A stretch of DNA of 64,000 nucleotides from Auanema rhodensis (Eukaryota > Nematoda > Chromadorea > Rhabditida > Rhabditidae): the NCBI GenBank assembly GCA_964057225.1, contig OZ059897.1, forward strand, positions 372,001-436,000, in the 5' to 3' direction. The first letter of the stretch is position 1; each line of letters begins with the position of its first letter. The position numbers and the translations under genes were made by a program. Below are positions 23,340 to 36,142 of the stretch, piece by piece. The notes under the pieces were generated by a model. It searched no databases. It was not told where the DNA came from and saw only the letters and a program-made list of their open reading frames with translations.

Positions 23340-26300
23340 TTTTTCAAACAATCATAACTAATTTTCGTATTAAGCTTTTCTTAATGTAGTATAGTGCATT
23401 CGATGCGGATTTTTAAGCTGCGTCGATCTGTGTTATCAGATTTGCGCTGGCTTGAAGATGCACCGAGATATCAACTGATATAGGTTCACACTTATATCCT
23501 CGATTTTCACCGTGAAGAATTAATTTTTTTGTTGAATAACAATGTCCATCGTCTTTGTCTTGAAAAAAGGAATCTAAAAACATCTACTTTTTGTGAAATT
23601 ATTTTGAAATTTTTCGGGAAAACTTTTGTCAAAATGTTTTTGGAAGCAATGTTGAGTGTACATGGAAACTCAACATACACTAATGCATCATTTTTCAAAC
23701 GATCATAACTAATTTTTGTATTGAGCGTTTCTTAATGTAGTATAGTGCATTCGATGCGGATTTTTAAGCTGCGTCGATCTGTGTTATCAGATTTGCGCTA
23801 GCTTAAAAATGCACCGAGATATCAACTGATATAAGTTCACACTTATATCCTCGATTTTCACCCTGAAGAATTAATTTTTTTGTTGAATAACAATGTCCAT
23901 CGTCTTTGTCTTAAAAAAAGGAATCTAAAAACATCTACTTTTTGTGAAATTCTTTTGAAATTTTTCGGGAAACTTTTTGTAAAAATGTTTTTGGAAGCAA
24001 TGTTGAGTGTACATGGAAACTCAACATACACTAATGCATCATTTTTCAAACGATCATAACTAATTTTTGTATTGAGCTTTTCTCAATGTAGTATAGTGCA
24101 TTCGATGCGGATTTTTAAGCTTCGTCGATCTGTGTTATCAGATTTGCGCTAGCTTAAAAATACACCGAGATATCAACTGATATAGGTTCACATTTATATC
24201 CTCGATTTTCACCGTGAAGAATTAATTTTTTTGTTGAATAACAATGTCCATCGTCTTTGTCTTGAAAAAAGGAATCTAAAAACATCTACTTTTTGTGAAA
24301 TTATGTTGAAATTTTTCGGGAAACTTTTTGTCAAAATGTTTTTGGAAGCAATGTTGAGTGTACATGGAAACTCAACATACACTAATGCATCATTTTTCAA
24401 ACGATCATAACTAATTTTTGTATTGAGCGTTTCTTAATGTAGTATAGTGCATTCGATGCGGATTTTTAAGCTGCGTCGATCTGTGTTATCAGATTTGCGC
24501 TAGCTTGAAAATGCACCGAGATATCAACTGATATAGGTTCACACTTATATCCTCGATTTTCACCGTGAAGAATTAATTTTTTTGTTGAATAACAATGTCC
24601 ATCGTCTTTGTCTTGAAAAAAGGAATCTAAAAACATCTACTTTTTGTGAAATTCTTTTGAAATTTTTCGGGAAACTTTTTGTCAAAATGTTTTTGGAAGC
24701 AATGTTGAGTGTACATGGAAACTCAACATACACTAATGCATCATTTTTCAAACGATCATAACTAATTTTTGTATTGAGCTTTTCTCAATGTAGTATAGTG
24801 CATTCGATGCGGATTTTTAAGCTGCGTCGATCTGTGTTATCAGATTTGCGCTAGCTTGAAAATGCACCGAGATATCAACTGATATAGGTTCACAATTATA
24901 TCCTCGATTTTCACCGTGAAGAATTAATTTTTTTGTTGAATAACAATGTCCATCGTCTTTGTCTTGAAAAAAGGAATCTAAAAACATCTACTTTTTGTGA
25001 AATTATGTTGAAATTTTTCGGGAAACTTTTTGTCAAAATGTTTTTGGAAGCAATGTTGAGTGTACATGGAAACTCAATATACACTAATGCATCATTATTC
25101 AAACGATCATAACTAATTTTTGTATTGAGCGTTTCTCCATGTAGTATAGTGCATTCGATGCGGATTTTTAAGCTGCGTCGATCTGTGTTATCAGATTTGC
25201 GCTAGCTTGAAAATGCACCGAGATATCAACTGATATAGGTTCACACTTATATCCTCGATTTTCACCGTGAAGAATTAATTTTTTTGTTGAATAACAATGT
25301 CCATCGTCTTTGTCTTGAAAAAAGGAATCTAAAAACATCTACTTTTTGTGAAATTATGTTGAAATTTTTCGGGAAACTTTTTGTCAAAATGTTTTTGGAA
25401 GCAATGTTGAGTGTACATGGAAACTCAACATACACTAATGCATCATTTTTCAAACGATCATAACTAATTTTTGTATCGAGCGTTTCTTAATGTAGTATAG
25501 TGCATTCGATGCGGATTTTTAAGCTGCGTCGATCTGTGTTATCAGATTTGCGCTAGCTTGAAAATGCACCGAGATATCAACTGATATAGGTTCACACTTA
25601 AATCCTCGATTTTCACCGTGCAGAATTAATTTTTTTGTTGAATAACAATGTCCATCGTCTTTGTCTTGAAAAAAGGAACCTAAAAACATCTACTTTTTGT
25701 GAAATTATTTTGAAATTTTTCGGGAAACTTTTTGTCAAAATGTTTTTGGAAGCAATGTTGAGTGTACATGGAAACTCAACATACACTAATGCATCATTTT
25801 TCAAACGATCATAACTAATTTTTGTATTGAGCGTTTCTTAATGTAGTATAGTGCATTCGATGCGGATTTTTAAGATGCGTCGATCTGTGTTATCAGATTT
25901 GCGCTAGCTTGAAAATGCACCGAGATATCAACTGATATAGGTTCACACTTATATCCTCGATTTTCACCGTGCAGAATTAATTTTTTTGTTGAATAACATT
26001 GTCCATCGTCTTTGTCTTGAAAAAAGGAATCTAAAAACATCTACTTTTTGTGAAATTATTTTGAAATTTTTCGGGAAAATTTTTGTCAAAATGTTTTTGG
26101 AAGCATTGTTGAGTGTTCATGGAAACTCAACATACACTAATGCATCATTTTTCAAACGATCATAACTAATTTTTGTATTGAGCGTTTCTTTATGTAGTAT
26201 AGTGCATTCGATGCGGATTTTTAAGCTGCGTCGATCTGTGTTATCAGATTTGCGCTAGCTTGAAAATGCACCGAGATATCAACTGATATAGGTTCACACT

Positions 26301-26345
26301 TATATCCTCGATTTTCACCGTGAAGAATTAATTTTTTTGTTGAAT
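23340..26345. repeat. ~3.0-kb segment duplicated at 4212-bp offset, copy 1
   Basis: Marks shared at exactly 4212 bp (12 units) are AACAATCATAAC with TTTTCGTATTAAG (near 23347 and 27559), GCTGGCTTGAAGATG, an L-like patch at 23801 and 28013, CAATATAC (near 25076 and 29288), GGAACCTAAA (near 25675 and 29887), AAGATGCG (near 25872 and 30084) and GTGTTCATGG (near 26114 and 30326). The unit at 25964 carries the GTGTTCATGG mark. Private marks include CTTAAAAAAAGG near 23911 and CATTATTC near 25093. Confidence 0.85.
23801..23868. repeat. Domain L-like patch inside domain R
   Basis: GCTTAAAAATG, GATATAAG, ACACTTAT and ACCCTGAAG are all L states, and they are flanked on both sides by R states. It therefore has a perfect 9-bp hairpin of the 289-310 type. 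Similar patches occur at 28013-28080, about 60660-60728, about 61710-61777 and about 63115-63182; the first two and the last two are related by the duplications around them. Gene conversion from an L unit, or survival of the ancestral state, could each explain it. Confidence 0.7.
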
Positions 26346-27551
26346 AGCAATGTCCATCGTCTTTGTCTTGAAAAAAGAAATCTAAAAACATCTACTTTTT
26401 GTGAAATTCTTTTGAAATTTTTCGGGAAACTTTTTGTCAAAATGTTTTTGGAAGCAATGTTGAGTGTACATGGAAACTCAACATACACTAATGCATCATT
26501 TTTCAAACGATCATAACTAATTTTTGTATTGAGCTTTTCTCAATGTAGTATAGTGCATTCGATGCGGATTTTTAAGCTGCGTCGATCTGTGTTATCAGAT
26601 TTGCGCTAGCTTAAAAATACACCGAGATATCAACTGATATAGGTTCACATTTATATCCTCGATTTTCACCGTGAAGAATTAATTTTTTTGTTGAATAACA
26701 ATGTCCATCGTCTTTGTCTTGAAAAAAGGAATCTAAAAACATCTACTTTTTGTGAAATTATGTTGAAATTTTTCGGGAAACTTTTTGTCAAAATGTTTTT
26801 GGAAGCAATGTTGAGTGTACATGGAAACTCAACATACACTAATGCATCATTTTTCAAACGATCATAACTAATTTTTGTATTGAGCGTTTCTTAATGTAGT
26901 ATAGTGCATTCGATGCGGATTTTTAAGCTGCGTCGATCTGTGTTATCAGATTTGCGCTAGCTTGAAAATGCACCGAGATATCAACTGATATAGGTTCACA
27001 CTTATATCCTCGATTTTCACCGTGCAGAATTAATTTTTTTGTTGAATAACAATGTCCATCGTCTTTGTCTTGAAAAAAGGAATCTAAAAACATCTACTTT
27101 TTGTGAAATTCTTTTGAAATTTTTCGGGAAACTTTTTGTCAAAATGTTTTTGGAAGCAATGTTGAGTGTACATGGAAACTCAACATACACTAATGCATCA
27201 TTTTTCAAACGATCATAACTAATTTTTGTATTGAGCTTTTCTCAATGTAGTATAGTGCATTCGATGCGGATTTTTAAGCTGCGTCGATCTGTTTTATCAG
27301 ATTTGCGCTAGCTTAAAAATACACCGAGATATCAACTGATATAGGTTCACATTTATATCCTCGATTTTCACCGTGAAGAATTAATTTTTTTGTTGAATAA
27401 CAATGTCCATCGTCTTTGTCCTGAAAAAAGGAATCTAAAAACATCTACTTTTTGTGAAATTATGTTGAAATTTTTCGGGAAACTTTTTGTCAAAATGTTT
27501 TTGGAAGCAATGTTGAGTGTACATGGAAACTCAACATACACTAATGCATCA
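26346..27551. repeat. R units alternating ATTCTTTTG and ATTATGTTG (702-bp dimer)
   Basis: Units at 26348, 26699, 27050 and 27401 alternate between two types. One has ATTCTTTTG with GAGCTTTTCTCAATG and GCTTAAAAATACACC; the other has ATTATGTTG with a different tail. Marks are GAATAGCAATG near 26343, AAAAGAAATC near 26375 and GTCCTGAAAAAAG near 27418. Confidence 0.65.
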
Positions 27552-30500
27552 TTTTTCAAACAATCATAACTAATTTTCGTATTAAGCTTTTCTTAATGTA
27601 GTATAGTGCATTCGATGCGGATTTTTAAGCTGCGTCGATCTGTGTTATCAGATTTGCGCTGGCTTGAAGATGCACCGAGATATCAACTGATATAGGTTCA
27701 CACTTATATCCTCGATTTTCACCGTGAAGAATTAATTTTTTTGTTGAATAACAATGTCCATCGTCTTTGTCTTGAAAAAAGGAATCTAAAAACATCTACT
27801 TTTTGTGAAATTATTTTGAAATTTTTCGGGAAAATTTTTGTCAAAATGTTTTTGGAAGCAATGTTGAGTGTACATGGAAACTCAACATACACTAATGCAT
27901 CATTTTTCAAACGATCATAACTAATTTTTGTATTGAGCGTTTCTTAATGTAGTATAGTGCATTCGATGCGGATTTTTAAGCTGCGTCGATCTGTGTTATC
28001 AGATTTGCGCTAGCTTAAAAATGCACCGAGATATCAACTGATATAAGTTCACACTTATATCCTCGATTTTCACCCTGAAGAATTAATTTTTTTGTTGAAT
28101 AACAATGTCCATCGTCTTTGTCTTGAAAAAAGGAATCTAAAAACATCTACTTTTTGTGAAATTCTTTTGAAATTTTTCGGGAAACTTTTTGTCAAAATGT
28201 TTTTGGAAGCAATGTTGAGTGTACATGGAAACTCAACATACACTAATGCATCATTTTTCAAACGATCATAACTAATTTTTGTATTGAGCTTTTCTCAATG
28301 TAGTATAGTGCATTCGATGCGGATTTTTAAGCTTCGTCGATCTGTGTTATCAGATTTGCGCTAGCTTAAAAATACACCGAGATATCAACTGATATAGGTT
28401 CACATTTATATCCTCGATTTTCACCGTGAAGAATTAATTTTTTTGTTGAATAACAATGTCCATCGTCTTTGTCTTGAAAAAAGGAATCTAAAAACATCTA
28501 CTTTTTGTGAAATTATGTTGAAATTTTTCGGGAAACTTTTTGTCAAAATGTTTTTGGAAGCAATGTTGAGTGTACATGGAAACTCAACATACACTAATGC
28601 ATCATTTTTCAAACGATCATAACTAATTTTTGTATTGAGCGTTTCTTAATGTAGTATAGTGCATTCGATGCGGATTTTTAAGCTGCGTCGATCTGTGTTA
28701 TCAGATTTGCGCTAGCTTGAAAATGCACCGAGATATCAACTGATATAGGTTCACACTTATATCCTCGATTTTCACCGTGAAGAATTAATTTTTTTGTTGA
28801 ATAACAATGTCCATCGTCTTTGTCTTGAAAAAAGGAATCTAAAAACATCTACTTTTTGTGAAATTCTTTTGAAATTTTTCGGGAAACTTTTTGTCAAAAT
28901 GTTTTTGGAAGCAATGTTGAGTGTACATGGAAACTCAACATACACTAATGCATCATTTTTCAAACGATCATAACTAATTTTTGTATTGAGCTTTTCTCAA
29001 GGTAGTATAGTGCATTCGATGCGGATTTTTAAGCTGCGTCGATCTGTGTTATCAGATTTGCGCTAGCTTGAAAATGCACCGAGATATCAACTGATATAGG
29101 TTCACATTTATATCCTCGATTTTCACCGTGAAGAATTAATTTTTTTGTTGAATAACAATGTCCATCGTCTTTGTCTTGAAAAAAGGAATCTAAAAACATC
29201 TACTTTTTGTGAAATTATGTTGAAATTTTTCGGGAAACTTTTTGTCAAAATGTTTTTGGAAGCAATGTTGAGTGTACATGGAAACTCAATATACACTAAT
29301 GCATCATTTTTCAAACGATCATAACTAATTTTTGTATTGAGCGTTTCTCCATGTAGTATAGTGCATTCGATGCGGATTTTTAAGCTGCGTCGATCTGTGT
29401 TATCAGATTTGCGCTAGCTTGAAAATGCACCGAGATATCAACTGATATAGGTTCACACTTATATCCTCGATTTTCACCGTGAAGAATTAATTTTTTTGTT
29501 GAATAACAATGTCCATCGTCTTTGTCTTGAAAAAAGGAATCTAAAAACATCTACTTTTTGTGAAATTATGTTGAAATTTTCCGGGAAACTTTTTGTCAAA
29601 ATGTTTTTGGAAGCAATGTTGAGTGTACATGGAAACTCAACATACACTAATGCATCATTTTTCAAACGATCATAACTAATTTTTGTATCGAGCGTTTCTT
29701 AATGTAGTATAGTGCATTCGATGCGGATTTTTAAGCTGCGTCGATCTGTGTTATCAGATTTGCGCTAGCTTAAAAATGCACCGAGATATCAACTGATATA
29801 GGTTCACACTTAAATCCTCGATTTTCACCGTGCAGAATTAATTTTTTTGTTGAATAACAATGTCCATCGTCTTTGTCTTGAAAAAAGGAACCTAAAAACA
29901 TCTACTTTTTGTGAAATTATTTTGAAATTTTTCGGGAAACTTTTTGTCAAAATGTTTTTGGAAGCAATGTTGAGTGTACATGGAAACTCAACATACACTA
30001 ATGCATCATTTTTCAAACGATCATAACTAATTTTTGTATTGAGCGTTTCTTAATGTAGTATAGTGCATTCGATGCGGATTTTTAAGATGCGTCGATCTGT
30101 GTTATCAGATTTGCGCTAGCTTGAAAATGCACCGAGATATCAACTGATATAGGTTCACACTTATATCCTCGATTTTCACCGTGCAGAATTAATTTTTTTG
30201 TTGAATAACATTGTCCATCGTCTTTGTCTTGAAAAAAGGAATCTAAAAACATCTACTTTTTGTGAAATTATTTTGAAATTTTTCGGGAAAATTTTTGTCA
30301 AAATGTTTTTGGAAGCATTGTTGAGTGTTCATGGAAACTCAACATACACTAATGCATCATTTTTCAAACGATCATAACTAATTTTTGTATTGAGCGTTTC
30401 TTTATGTAGTATAGTGCATTCGATGCGGATTTTTAAGCTGCGTCGATCTGTGTTATCAGATTTGCGCTAGCTTGAAAATGCACCGAGATATCAACTGATA

Positions 30501-30557
30501 TAGGTTCACACTTATATCCTCGATTTTCACCGTGAAGAATTAATTTTTTTGTTGAAT
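27552..30557. repeat. ~3.0-kb segment duplicated at 4212-bp offset, copy 2
   Basis: This copy carries the marks of copy 1 in order, ending with GTGTTCATGG (near 30326) and GAATAGCAATG (near 30555). Private marks are CAAGGTAG near 28998 and TTTTCCGGG near 29579. The latter seeded the following 1053-bp duplication. Confidence 0.85.
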
Positions 30558-30562
30558 AGCAA
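29510..30562. repeat. Three-unit tandem duplication (1053 bp), copy 1
   Basis: Rare marks recur at +1053: TTTTCCGGG (29579 and 30632), TATCGAGCG, CTTAAATCC (near 29812 and 30865), GGAACCTAAA, AAGATGCG and GTGTTCATGG (30326 and 31379). It sits at the end of the 4212-bp duplicate and is younger, since the arrangement is absent from the other copy. Confidence 0.85.
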
Positions 30563-31615
30563 TGTCCATCGTCTTTGTCTTGAAAAAAGGAATCTAAAAA
30601 CATCTACTTTTTGTGAAATTATGTTGAAATTTTCCGGGAAACTTTTTGTCAAAATGTTTTTGGAAGCAATGTTGAGTGTACATGGAAACTCAACATACAC
30701 TAATGCATCATTTTTCAAACGATCATAACTAATTTTTGTATCGAGCGTTTCTTAATGTAGTATAGTGCATTCGATGCGGATTTTTAAGCTGCGTCGATCT
30801 GTGTTATCAGATTTGCGCTAGCTTAAAAATGCACCGAGATATCAACTGATATAGGTTCACACTTAAATCCTCGATTTTCACCGTGCAGAATTAATTTTTT
30901 TGTTGAATAACAATGTCCATCGTCTTTGTCTTGAAAAAAGGAACCTAAAAACATCTACTTTTTGTGAAATTATTTTGAAATTTTTCGGGAAACTTTTTGT
31001 CAAAATGTTTTTGGAAGCAATGTTGAGTGTACATGGAAACTCAACATACACTAATGCATCATTTTTCAAACGATCATAACTAATTTTTGTATTGAGCGTT
31101 TCTTAATGTAGTATAGTGCATTCGATGCGGATTTTTAAGATGCGTCGATCTGTGTTATCAGATTTGCGCTAGCTTGAAAATGCACCGAGATATCAACTGA
31201 TATAGGTTCACACTTATATCCTCGATTTTCACCGTGCAGAATTAATTTTTTTGTTGAATAACATTGTCCATCGTCTTTGTCTTGAAAAAAGGAATCTAAA
31301 AACATCTACTTTTTGTGAAATTATTTTGAAATTTTTCGGGAAAATTTTTGTCAAAATGTTTTTGGAAGCATTGTTGAGTGTTCATGGAAACTCAACATAC
31401 ACTAATGCATCATTTTTCAAACGATCATAACTAATTTTTGTATTGAGCGTTTCTTTATGTAGTATAGTGCATTCGATGCGGATTTTTAAGCTGCGTCGAT
31501 CTGTGTTATCAGATTTGCGCTAGCTTGAAAATGCACCGAGATATCAACTGATATAGGTTCACACTTATATCCTCGATTTTCACCGTGAAGAATTAATTTT
31601 TTTGTTGAATAGCAA
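30563..31615. repeat. Three-unit tandem duplication (1053 bp), copy 2
   Basis: I saw no difference from copy 1 at the marks checked. The junction unit (starting near 30560) joins GAATAGCAATG, which normally precedes an ATTCTTTTG unit, to an ATTATGTTG/CCGGG unit. That is the signature of an unequal exchange. Confidence 0.85.
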
Positions 31616-32632
31616 TGTCCATCGTCTTTGTCTTGAAAAAAGGAATCTAAAAACATCTACTTTTTGTGAAATTCTTTTGAAATTTTTCGGGAAACTTTTT
31701 GTCAAAATGTTTTTGGAAGCAATGTTGAGTGTACATGGAAACTCAACATACACTAATGCATCATTTTTCAAACGATCATAACTAATTTTTGTATTGAGCT
31801 TTTCTCAATGTAGTATAGTGCATTCGATGCGGATTTTTAAGCTGCGTCGATCTGTGTTATCAGATTTGCGCTAGCTTAAAAATACACCGAGATATCAACT
31901 GATATAGGTTCACATTTATATCCTCGATTTTCACCGTGAAGAATTAATTTTTTTGTTGAATAACAATGTCCATCGTCTTTGTCTTGAAAAAAGGAATCTA
32001 AAAACATCTACTTTTTGTGAAATTATGTTGAAATTTTTCGGGAAACTTTTTGTCAAAATGTTTTTGGAAGCAATGTTGAGTGTACATGGAAACTCAACAT
32101 ACACTAATGCATCATTTTTCAAACGATCATAACTAATTTTTGTATTGAGCGTTTCTTAATGTAGTATAGTGCATTCGATGCGGATTTTTAAGCTGCGTCG
32201 ATCTGTGTTATCAGATTTGCGCTAGCTTGAAAATGCACCGAGATATCAACTGATATAGGTTCACACTTATATCCTCGATTTTCACCGTGCAGAATTAATT
32301 TTTTTGTTGAATAACAATGTCCATCGTCTTTATCTTGAAAAAAGGAATCTAAAAACATCTACTTTTTGTGAAATTATTTTGAAATTTTTCGGGAAAATTT
32401 TTGTCAAAATGTTTTTGGAAGCAATGTTGAGTGTACATGGAAACTCAATATACACTAATGCATCATTTTTCAAACGATCATAACTAATTTTTGTATTGAG
32501 CGTTTCTCCATGTAGTATAGTGCATTCGATGCGGATTTTTAAGCTGCGTCGATCTGTGTTATCAGATTTGCGCTAGCTTGAAAATGCACCGAGATATCAA
32601 CTGATATATGTTCACACTTATATCCTCGATTT
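31616..32632. repeat. Three R units resembling 26346-27340
   Basis: Units near 31613, 31964 and 32315 match those near 26348-27049 at an offset of 5265 bp (15 units). The third has TTTATCTTG near 32329, CAATATAC near 32447, CTCCATG and GATATATG near 32603. TTTATCTTG puts a stop codon into the minus-strand open frame of this unit. Confidence 0.6.
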
Positions 32633-34036
32633 TCACCGTGAAGAATTAATTTTTTTGTTGAATAACAATGTCCATCGTCTTTGTCTTGAAAAAAGGAATC
32701 TAAAAACATCTACTTTTTGTGAAATTCTTTTGAAATTTTTCGGGAAACTTTTTGTCAAAATGTTTTTGGAAGCAATGTTGAGTGTACATGGAAACTCAAC
32801 ATACACTAATGCATCATTTTTCAAACGATCATAACTAATTTTTGTATTGAGCTTTTCTCAATGTAGTATAGTGCATTCGATGCGGATTTTTAAGCTGCGT
32901 CGATCTGTTTTATCAGATTTGCGCTAGCTTAAAAATACACCGAGATATCAACTGATATAGGTTCACATTTATATCCTCGATTTTCACCGTGAAGAATTAA
33001 TTTTTTTGTTGAATAACAATGTCCATCGTCTTTGTCTTGAAAAAAGGAATCTAAAAACATCTACTTTTTGTGAAATTATGTTGAAATTTTTCGGGAAACT
33101 TTTTGTCAAAATGTTTTTGGAAGCAATGTTGAGTGTACATGGAAACTCAACATACACTAATGCATCATTTTTCAAACGATCATAACTAATTTTTGTATTG
33201 AGCGTTTCTCCATGTAGTATAGTGCATTCGATGCGGATTTTTAAGCTGCGTCGATCTGTGTTATCAGATTTGCGCTAGCTTGAAAATGCACCGAGATATC
33301 AACTGATATATGTTCACACTTATATCCTCGATTTTCACCGTGAAGAATTAATTTTTTTGTTGAATAACAATGTCCATCGTCTTTGTCTTGAAAAAAGGAA
33401 TCTAAAAACATCTACTTTTTGTGAAATTCTTTTGAAATTTTTCGGGAAACTTTTTGTCAAAATGTTTTTGGAAGCAATGTTGAGTGTACATGGAAACTCA
33501 ACATACACTAATGCATCATTTTTCAAACGATCATAACTAATTTTTGTATTGAGCTTTTCTCAATGTAGTATAGTGCATTCGATGCGGATTTTTAAGCTGC
33601 GTCGATCTGTTTTATCAGATTTGCGCTAACTTAAAAATACACCGAGATATCAACTGATATAGGTTCACATTTATATCCTCGATTTTCACCGTGAAGAATT
33701 AATTTTTTTGTTGAATAACAATGTCCATCGTCTTTGTCTTGAAAAAAGGAATCTAAAAACATCTACTTTTTGTGAAATTATGTTGAAATTTTTCGGGAAA
33801 CTTTTTGTCAAAATGTTTTTGGAAGCAATGTTGAGTGTACATGGAAACTCAACATACACTAATGCATCATTTTTCAAACGATCATAACTAATTTTTGTAT
33901 TGAGCGTTTCTCCATGTAGTATAGTGCATTCGATGCGGGTTTTTAAGCTGCGTCGATCTGTGTTATCAGATTTGCGCTAGCTTGAAAATGCACCGAGATA
34001 TCAACTGATATATGTTCACACTTATATCCTCGATTT
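32633..34036. repeat. 702-bp two-unit repeat, two copies (a third starts at 34037)
   Basis: Dimers starting at 32633, 33335 and 34037 each contain an ATTCTTTTG or ATTCTTCTG unit with GTTTTATCAG, then an ATTATGTTG unit. CTCCATG and GATATATG (near 32603, 33305 and 34007) precede each dimer. Private marks include GCTAACTTAAAAAT near 33625 and GCGGGTTTTT near 33937. Confidence 0.75.
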
Positions 34037-36142
34037 TCACCGTGAAGAATTAATTTTTTTGTTGAATAACAATGTCCATCGTCTTTGTCTTGAAAAAAGG
34101 AATCTAAAAACATCTACTTTTTGTGAAATTCTTCTGAAATTTTTCGGGAAACTTTTTGTCAAAATGTTTTTGGAAGCAATGTTGAGTGTACATGGAAACT
34201 CAACATACACTAATGCATCATTTTTCAAACGATCATAACTAATTTTTGTATTGAGCTTTTCTCAATGTAGTATAGTGCATTCGATGCGGATTTTTAAGCT
34301 GCGTCGATCTGTTTTATCAGATTTGCGCTAGCTTAAAAATACACCGAGATATCAACTGATATAGGTTCACATTTATATCCTCGATTTTCACCGTGAAGAA
34401 TTAATTTTTTTGTTGAATAACAATGTCCATCGTCTTTGTCTTGAAAAAAGGAATCTAAAAACATCTACTTTTTGTGAAATTATGTTGAAATTTTTCGGGA
34501 AACTTTTTGTCAAAATGTTTTTGGAAGCAATGTTGAGTGTACATGGAAACTCAACATACACTAATGCATCATTTTTCAAACGATCATAACTAATTTTTGT
34601 ATTAAGCGTTTCTTAATGTAGTATAGTGCATTCGATGCGGATTTTTAAGCTGCGTCGATCTGTGTTATCAGATTTGCGCTAGCTTGAAAATGCACCGAGA
34701 TATCAACTGATATAGGTTCACACTTATATCCTCGATTTTCACCGTGCAGAATTAATTTTTTTGTTGAATAACAATGTCCATCGTCTTTAACTTGAAAAAA
34801 GGAATCTAAAAACATCTACTTTTTGTGAAATTATTCTGAAATTTTTCGGGAAAATTTTTGTCAAAATGTTTTTGGAAGCAATGTTGAGTGTACATGGAAA
34901 CTCAATATACACTAATGCATCATTTTTCAAACGATCATAACTAATTTTTGTATTGAGCGTTTCTCCATGTAGTATAGTGCATTCGATGCGGATTTTTAAG
35001 CTGCGTCGATCTGTGTTATCAGATTTGCGCTAGCTTGAAAATGCACCGAGATATCAACTGATATAGGTTCACACTTATATCCTCGATTTTCACCGTGAAG
35101 AATTAATTTTTTTGTTGAATAACAATGTCCATCGTCTTTGTCTTGAAAAAAGGAATCTAAAAACATCTACTTTTTGTGAAATTATTTTGAAATTTTTCGG
35201 GAAACTTTTTGTCAAAATGTTTTTGGAAGCAATGTTGAGTGTACATGGAAACTCAACATACACTAATGCATCATTTTTCAAACGATCATAACTAATTTTT
35301 GTATTGAGCGTTTTTTAATGTAGTATAGTGCATTCGATGCGGATTTTTAAGCTGCGTCGATCTGTGTTATCAGATTTGCGCTAGCTTGAAAATGCACCGA
35401 GATATCAACTGATATAGGTTCACATTTATATCCTCGATTTTCACCGTGAAGAATTAATTTTTTTGTTGAATAACAATGTCCATCGTCTTTGTCTTGAAAA
35501 AAGGAATCTAAAAACATCTACTTTTTGTGAAATTATGTTGAAATTTTTCGGGAAACTTTTTGTCAAAATGTTTTTGGAAGCAATGTTGAGTGTACATGGA
35601 AACTCAACATACACTAATGCATCATTTTTCAAACGATCATAACTAATTTTTGTATTGAGCGTTTCTTAATGTAGTATAGTGCATTCGATGCGGATTTTTA
35701 AGCTGCGTCGATCTGTGTTATCAGATTTGCGCTAGCTTGAAAATGCACCGAGATATCAACTGATATAGGTTCACACTTATATCCTCGATTTTCACCGTGA
35801 AGAATTAATTTTTTTGTTGAATAACAATGTCCATCGTCTTTGTCTTGAAAAAAGGAATCTAAAAACATCTACTTTTTGTGAAATTATTTTGAAATTTTTC
35901 GGGAAACTTTTTGTCAAAATGTTTTTGGAAGCAATGTTGAGTGTACATGGAAACTCAACATACACTAATGCATCATTTTTCAAACGATCATAACTAATTT
36001 TTGTATTGAGCGTTTCTCCATGTAGTATAGTGCATTCGATGCGGATTTTTAAGCTGCGTCGATCTGTGTTATCAGATTTGCGCTAGCTTGAAAATGCACC
36101 GAGATATCAACTGATATATGTTCACACTTATATCCTCGATTT
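34037..36142. repeat. Six-unit HOR (2106 bp), copy 1
   Basis: Marks recur at exactly +2106: ATTCTTCTG (near 34131 and 36237), TTTAACTTG (34787 and 36893), ATTATTCTG (near 34830 and 36936), CAATATAC and GCGTTTTTTAATG (near 35308 and 37414). TTTAACTTG puts a stop in the minus-strand frame. Confidence 0.85.
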
